Source: Gloeophyllum trabeum ATCC 11539 (Eukaryota; Basidiomycota; Agaricomycetes; Gloeophyllales; Gloeophyllaceae). From it: DNA of 64,000 nt. Within the stretch, counting starts at the first letter, position 1, and each line of letters starts with the position of its first letter. A program made the translations under genes and the position numbers. The stretch covers positions 506,488 through 570,487 of the forward strand of contig NW_006920414.1 of NCBI RefSeq assembly GCF_000344685.1, written 5' to 3'. The notes beneath the pieces were generated by a model. That model saw nothing but the letters and a program-made list of their open reading frames with translations. It ran no database searches and was not told the origin of the DNA. Of this stretch, positions 59,018-64,000 are shown piece by piece.

Positions 59018-59283
59018 TCCAGTGAGTTCTCGCACTCAGATCTCTAAGTATGAATCCTCAAATACATGTAGACAGTAGACCTACTCGGGGGTATTGTTGC
59101 CAATTTCCCTTTTGGCAAGTGCTTTACTCGATTCGGCGATTGTATTTATTTGATAATCACGGGATTCTCAGGCTCTGACGTGATGGGCACGCGTGCCGTA
59201 CGCGTACTTTAAGTGGTTAGATCTTCTCGGTGGCACTTGATCTTAGCGCTGTTTGCGTCTCAGCTGCAACGTCTTTGGCTTCA

Positions 59284-61412
59284 ATGAGTATGCCGGTTCG
59301 CGCCGTTGAAGTAGTGGGCGCCACTCGCAGCGCTGTGCGCTGGGAGCTGAATGAGTGTCTTTCTGTAAGTGTTCACGATAAACTACGCCATGCGAGTGTA
59401 TGGAACGGGGGTTTAGTACCACGGGGCCTCGTTGTTTCACGACATTTGGAAACATTGTAAGGAGTATGATACCCAGGGACTCAGTCGGCAGACACAATGG
59501 TCCGCTTGCACATTAATCGTCGCCGGTGGCACATGGGAGGTGAGTTCGGGCGTCTGTAGCTCTTCGTTGCCAGGGTCATCTACTGAAAATGGATTGCACG
59601 CCATCTAGATCATGCTGTATATTGCAGATAGAGACACCCGCTGGATAGCTATATACCTGAAATTGCATTCTCAGCAACCTCGGGCCCCCTTCTCCAAGAA
59701 GTCCCTCTGTGCCCATCTCTATGCCGAAGTACGTGGGTTCTTCCCTTTAGAAGTACAGAGATGTCTAAGATGGCATTATGCATATAGCTCAAGCATGGTG
59801 ATCGCCTGCTAGCCAGATTTAATATGAAAGAACAGCTCTTTGCGTTCGGACTGCGGGGCGCCCAAGAAAAGGCCTGGGGTACTCAGAGATTTTGCTCGAT
59901 GGATACGATATTAAATGATGATGCCATCAAGAAGGATGTGTCTATGTCAGATAAAATAAATGCCACTCATATTGTACTGATGCCTTCCGTTCTTCAGGAC
60001 AGGTTGACAGTCAACTACGAAATCTCCGAATACCCAGACGATTATGTTCCGAAAACCGGTGTTCTCAAGATGAGACCCCTCGGACTGAAGACATCATGGG
60101 ATATGATGGCAGTCATGTTTGACGACGCAGCCACTGCTGACGTCTGCTTCGTCATCCGACATTTCGCTGCATCGGACGACCAACCGGCGCGTATCTATTG
60201 TCATAGTAAGATATTATCCCTACGCTGTGACTACTTCTAAACTCGTAAGTAAAATACCCTGCAGCTCAGGCTGGAGCCCTCTGACTGTCAAGTAGTGTTC
60301 CGCGCGGGGTTCTCCGAAGGTAGAATCTGGCAAAGCGCTGAGCAGAATCCTGTCCAATTCGACGAACACGAATGGGAGGAGGGAAGTGACTCGGATTATG
60401 AAGACATTGACATCGACGAGTACGGCCAGGTTGACGAGTACGGGCACGTCGACGATTACGAGGAAGAGGCAGAGGGAGATGACGAGGGTCAGAAGGAGGA
60501 AGGATGCAAGGTTGAGGATCAGGGCGAGGTCCTGGAAGGGGAAGATGTGCCACTGGAGGAAGAGATGCAGGAAGAGAAAGAGGGCGAAGTTGAGGGCCAA
60601 GGTCAAGACGTGGGCCAGCGAGAGGGTGCAAAGGTAGCTACCGGGTTTGCACATACACGAAATAGAGTCTATGTCACTGACGCCTGGTGAGTACGGTCTC
60701 CTCTCCTACGAACACATACTTACAAACATCGTGAAAAATTATCAGCTATAGGACATACTCTACTATTTGTACACTGGGTGCGCTCTCTTCTATCCACCTT
60801 TCCTTCCACTATCTGACACTCTCAAGATGCGTAGCGTTCGCGCCTCTTCGATCGAAGTACCGGGTGGCGAGGAATGCAGCCCTTGCTGAAAGCCCCGACG
60901 CACTCTTCATGACTAGGAACCAGTACAACGAGGAGAATGCGCTGGTGATCTCCCCCGACAGCAAACGCGGGCAATTTCCGTGCGTCAGTGCGAAGAGCAT
61001 GCACAAACTATGCGACAGTACGTCCCTCAATCCGATCTCGCCCCTTCTAAACTCAGTGTATGCTTCAGAACTCGGTATAGGTAACCTAAAGGCCGCTGCC
61101 GCGCAGTTCATACACGACTCCCTAACACCAGAGAGCATATTCGACGAGTTTCACTCGTCCTTCTCCTCTCTATTCCCCGAGATTCTCGAGGACCAGGACA
61201 AGTACATTAAAGAGCACTGGGTAAGGCGGTGGCTTGCCCTTCCGATTGTGCTTCTACTCAACGCACTACGCTTACAGCCCGAGCTCTGCAAGACGAAGCA
61301 ATTCGACGCCTTCATGGCTGAGCTGTTCTCCCGATGGCCCGGCGAGCTAGGCAGTCGGTGGCGCGAGCATTTCTACTCGGCCGTCATCAAGCCCAAGTGC
61401 GACGGGTCGTGA
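59284..61412 (+). pseudogene. BTB/POZ-family gene with a nonsense codon and a frameshift (BTB-4)
   Basis: Full-length relative of the other BTB genes. It starts MSMPVRAVEVVGATRSAVRW; MATH-like pieces follow (VRLHINRRRWHMGG, DTRWIAIYLKLHSQQ), then TQRFCSMDTILNDDAIKKD, YEISEYPDDYVPKTG and the BTB core (ATADVCFVIRHFAAS, RIYCHSKILSLRCDYF). At 60238-60240 the codon after CDYF is TAA; the other copies have AAG, GAG or GGG there. The very acidic linker (60300-60640) is intact. At about 60752 one base is missing: YRT and ILYYLYTG are in different frames. Later exons are intact (CVAFAPLRSKYRV, LGIGNLKAAAAQF, FDAFMAELFSRWPGELG), ending KCDGS. It is probably a recently inactivated copy, unless both differences are sequence errors. 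Confidence 0.65.
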
Positions 61413-62062
61413 GGACTGGCCGAACCAGCCGTAGCGGGTCTCCGGATGCGTCTCGAGTCCGTCCTCATCAAAATTCCACTTGTACCCTCTTCGATAATAT
61501 CATCCTAACCTACCCACCCTATATCGTCGCGGACATGTTGGGCGCAGTCCCGTTCAACTCTGTGCAAGAGCGCTGAACGGAGGGGCTGGTAACCTGGGAC
61601 GTGACGCCTTGCCCACATATGATATTCGGGGGCTTCGAGGTCCTATTTTCGCAGTTCGATTCACCAGGAAGAGTGTTGCAGTTGAAGCTGAATGAACTTT
61701 CCTGAGACACTGACCCGAACGACTTGATTCTGAACGGACAGCCCGAGTCGACTCTGGTGCCACACTGTCCCCATATAGAAATCTCCCCACCAAATAAAGA
61801 AATCCCGCCCTGTCCGACAGGTAGCTTTACTGCGCCCCCGTGCAAACACGTACAAATATATCATATCGAGAAAAATGTCACGTGATGCCGGCAAACGCGG
61901 GCTTCCCGCCGCGCGCGTGGCCGGCCAGTTAGAGTATCTTCAAGTCTTGACTAAGAGGGTCATATAGATGGGGCAAAATAAGTTTTCATTGAAATTCTAT
62001 ATAGCTGTGATATATGTGGCTGACAAGGTATATATAAAAGCCAACAGTAAGGAAAGTTAATA

Positions 62063-62075
62063 AACCCTAACCCTA
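62063..62075. repeat. Short CCCTAA telomere-type motif
   Basis: AAACCCTAACCCTAAAA contains two units of CCCTAA, the complement of the fungal telomere repeat TTAGGG. Two units are few enough to be chance, but the position directly beside a tRNA-like element is notable. Confidence 0.35.
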
Positions 62076-62097
62076 AAAGCACAAATCAAAAAATGTG

Positions 62098-62170
62098 CAC
62101 AACTACGAATTGAACTCCAGACGTCCAGCACTCAATACATGCCGCATAACCACTATACTAACGAAGCAAT
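62098..62170 (-). ncRNA. tRNA-like sequence (tRNA pseudogene or SINE head)
   Basis: The minus strand has an A-box-like TTAGTATAGTGGTTATGCGG and a B-box-like GAGTTCAATTCG at tRNA spacing. The anticodon stem can form (GGCAT with GTGCT) around loop GTATTGA. The acceptor and T stems do not pair well, so this is not a working tRNA. It may be a pseudogene or the head of a tRNA-derived SINE. Confidence 0.4.
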
Positions 62171-62569
62171 TTAAGTCTTACACATCAAAATAGTATGATG
62201 GCAATGTAATCGCCGTTTACTTAATACGGCTGGATCCAGTTATTTTTAGTGACGCGGCCGGAGGGGTCGGAGGTCACATGATATTCTTCTCGAAAAGGTA
62301 ATATTTGGTCGTGTTTTCGCGGGGGCGCAATAGCAAAGACGCTGTCCGACTACTTGAAGTTGAACTGAGACTATCGAGAGGAAACATCGACTCTCGAGGG
62401 TATTACCACTACAGGTACACAAAGCAAGCAAGCAAGCACCAATCCTACACTGCAAAGACACCACACTCAACACGAAGCAACACCTAGTACACAATCATAA
62501 TCGTCATACATTGTCCATCCATGCGTGTATTCATAACAGTCCCATCCGCCATCACCCACCATCCCCACT

Positions 62570-64000
62570 TCACAGCAAGATGAATGCAGCGAGCACCGCA
62601 GCCACGGCAGCACCAGGCACCGACACCCGCGCCCCGGGGGCGGCGCCGCTGCTATGCCCGACCACGCCGCCCTGCTCGCCGAACGTCACGTTCTGCGACG
62701 ACCATATGATCAGCACGTGAACACGCAAGGGGAGGCCGGAGCGTACCTGTGGGATGGACGAGTTGACGCACTGCCCGCTGCCGATATCCAGATCCCACAA
62801 ATACATACACGCCCGTCACTCGACGCCGAATGGAGGACACGCACCCTCGGGCGCCCGGTAGAAGAAGTACCTGTCGCTGCTCACGTTCCGGAACGCGCGC
62901 GTGTCGTAGGGCAGCTGGTCGTCGCTGTCGGTCGCGGACGTGTTGCGCACGAAGATGCAGGCGAGCTGGGAGGGGAAGAGGGTGGCGATCTGGGGGTAGG
63001 CGGAGAGCAGGGTCGAGGAGGAGGTGTCGCCGACGAGGACTGGGGGGGGGGGTTAGTGAGGAGGAGGGGAGGGGAGGGGAAAGGCGGGGAAAGCTTACCG
63101 AATTTGCGGTTGGGGAACGTCTCGAAGAGCCTGACGAGCGAGTTCTGGCGCGCGTCGAGGATCTGCGAGGGCTCCGTCAAATTTATCGGGCGCTGTATGC
63201 ATACCCCAGTCACACACACATTCTCCCGTCAGAAGGGTACGAGAGCGAGAGGTAAGGATGCGGTGCGCACCATCTCGAGCGAGCCGAGCGGGAAGTTGTT
63301 GAAGAGGTACTCGACGTACGTGCGCGTGAGCTCGACGGGGGTGGTGGTGTCGTAGCTGCGAGTGGTTAGCGAGGTGAGAGTGGTGAGTGGGGTGGGCGGG
63401 TGGGCGGGCGTATGCGTACTGGAAAGCGACGCCCGGGAGGGTCTGCAGCCAGTGGCTGAACAGTTCCGCGATCCCGGGGACATTGACGTAGGGTTGTACG
63501 AACGAGTTGTACAGCCCCTCGTTCGGGACGAACACCTTGGTGACTACACGAATGTGTGAGCGGTCGAACGCACCACAACAATCGGACATGTACATGTCAC
63601 TCACTCCTGAGCACGTCGTCGATGTCGCTGACGACGGAGATGCCGGACTGCGGGACGAGGATGGCCGTGCCGTTGCCGGGGCCGGTGACGTCCAGGATGC
63701 CCGTCTGCACGGCGGTCGTTTGCGTGTAGTTGTCGTGCAGGCCCGATATCGTCTCGAAGAAATCGAATTCGCCGACATCGTCCGCCGTCGGCAGCGCAAT
63801 CCCACTCGTGCTCGTGACGGCGCTGCCGTTGGCGTAGACCACCGCGCTGAGGTTCGCATGGGGCACGGGGATGCTCGCCAAATCCTGTGTGCGGTTCTGC
63901 AGGAGCGCCTTTTGCGTGTCGTTGAGGTTGTCGGTCTTGAGCCCGTCGATGAGGGAGTCGAGCGAGTCGGTGGAGACGTTCGGCAGCTTGTAGGCGAGCC
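62570..64000 (-). CDS. APP1-domain (DUF2183) protein with GPI-like tail (5' end outside window)
   Basis: Contains the APP1 phosphatidate-phosphatase catalytic domain. The active-site block is SVVSDIDDVLR at 63640-63605 (DxDx[T/V] type), followed after an intron by VTKVFVPNEGLYNSFVQPY, PGIAELFSHWLQTLPGVAFQ, TTTPVELTRTYVEYLFNNFP and FPNRKFVLVGDTSSSTLLSA. The upstream visible part has several N-glycosylation motifs (NLSA, NGSA, NYTQ, NGTA). Yeast App1 is cytosolic, but here the C-terminus has a small-residue stretch and ends VPGAAVAAVLAAFILL, like a GPI-anchor signal, suggesting a secreted, cell-surface relative. The last exon starts NVTFGEQGGVVGHSSG. The N-terminal exons continue beyond base 64000. 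The splice join near 62800 is not fully resolved. Confidence 0.78.

Larger units (their letters stand above)
61413..62569. other. Intergenic stretch containing a tRNA-like element
   Basis: About 1.16 kb between BTB-4 and the APP1-domain gene. It holds the tRNA-like sequence and a short CCCTAA motif listed separately. AT-rich sequence runs from about 61960 to 62060. No protein gene was recognised. Confidence 0.45.

Noticed and set aside
60220..60654. Leucine-rich minus-strand frame resembling a membrane protein
   Set aside because: It is the complement of the acidic linker of BTB-4 (GAG/GAC codons read as CTC/GTC).

Overview
The window is nuclear DNA from a filamentous basidiomycete, most likely an agaricomycete of polypore type. 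This rests on gene content and architecture: genes are split by many GT-AG introns of about 40-70 nt, the proteins are fungal (HAK potassium transporter, squalene epoxidase, sterol O-acyltransferase, NTO1-like chromatin protein, RTA1-like membrane proteins, Zn(II)2Cys6 regulators), and there are several BTB/POZ genes of the kind expanded in Agaricomycetes. Placement at order level is inference. Most coding regions had to be assembled by hand across introns, so gene limits are more reliable than individual splice sites.

Layout. 0-5 kb: 3' part of a HAK K+ transporter, convergent with squalene epoxidase. 5.7-10 kb: two tandem metallo-beta-lactamase-fold genes separated by a 22-bp minisatellite, then a tRNA-Ile with a very short intron. 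10-15 kb: an FAD monooxygenase and a SAM methyltransferase. 16-20.7 kb: a BTB gene diverging from an ER thioredoxin/PDI-like gene, followed by a von Hippel-Lindau (VHL)-like coding segment that has no in-frame ATG. 22-39 kb: housekeeping-type genes, namely an NTO1/BRPF-like PHD-bromo-PWWP protein, a TPR-DUF4470 gene that seems to carry four single-base frameshifts, a TRAPPC12-like subunit, a Kar9-like GAR-domain protein and a ubiquitin-like/WLM protease. 39-47.6 kb: three more BTB loci (one 5'-truncated) around a sterol O-acyltransferase. 47.8-61.4 kb: a duplicated accessory block with two Zn(II)2Cys6 factors, two RTA1-like genes, decayed pieces of each family, and a BTB copy with a stop and a frameshift. 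61.4-64 kb: a tRNA-like element beside a two-unit CCCTAA motif, and the 3' part of an APP1-domain protein with a GPI-like tail.

There is some thematic overlap: squalene epoxidase and sterol O-acyltransferase both act in sterol metabolism, and RTA1-family proteins and APP1-domain phosphatases are lipid-related. They are too far apart, and mixed with too many unrelated genes, to be called a cluster. The most dynamic part is 47-61 kb, where whole genes and relics of the same three families alternate. No transposon, CRISPR array or viral gene was recognised.
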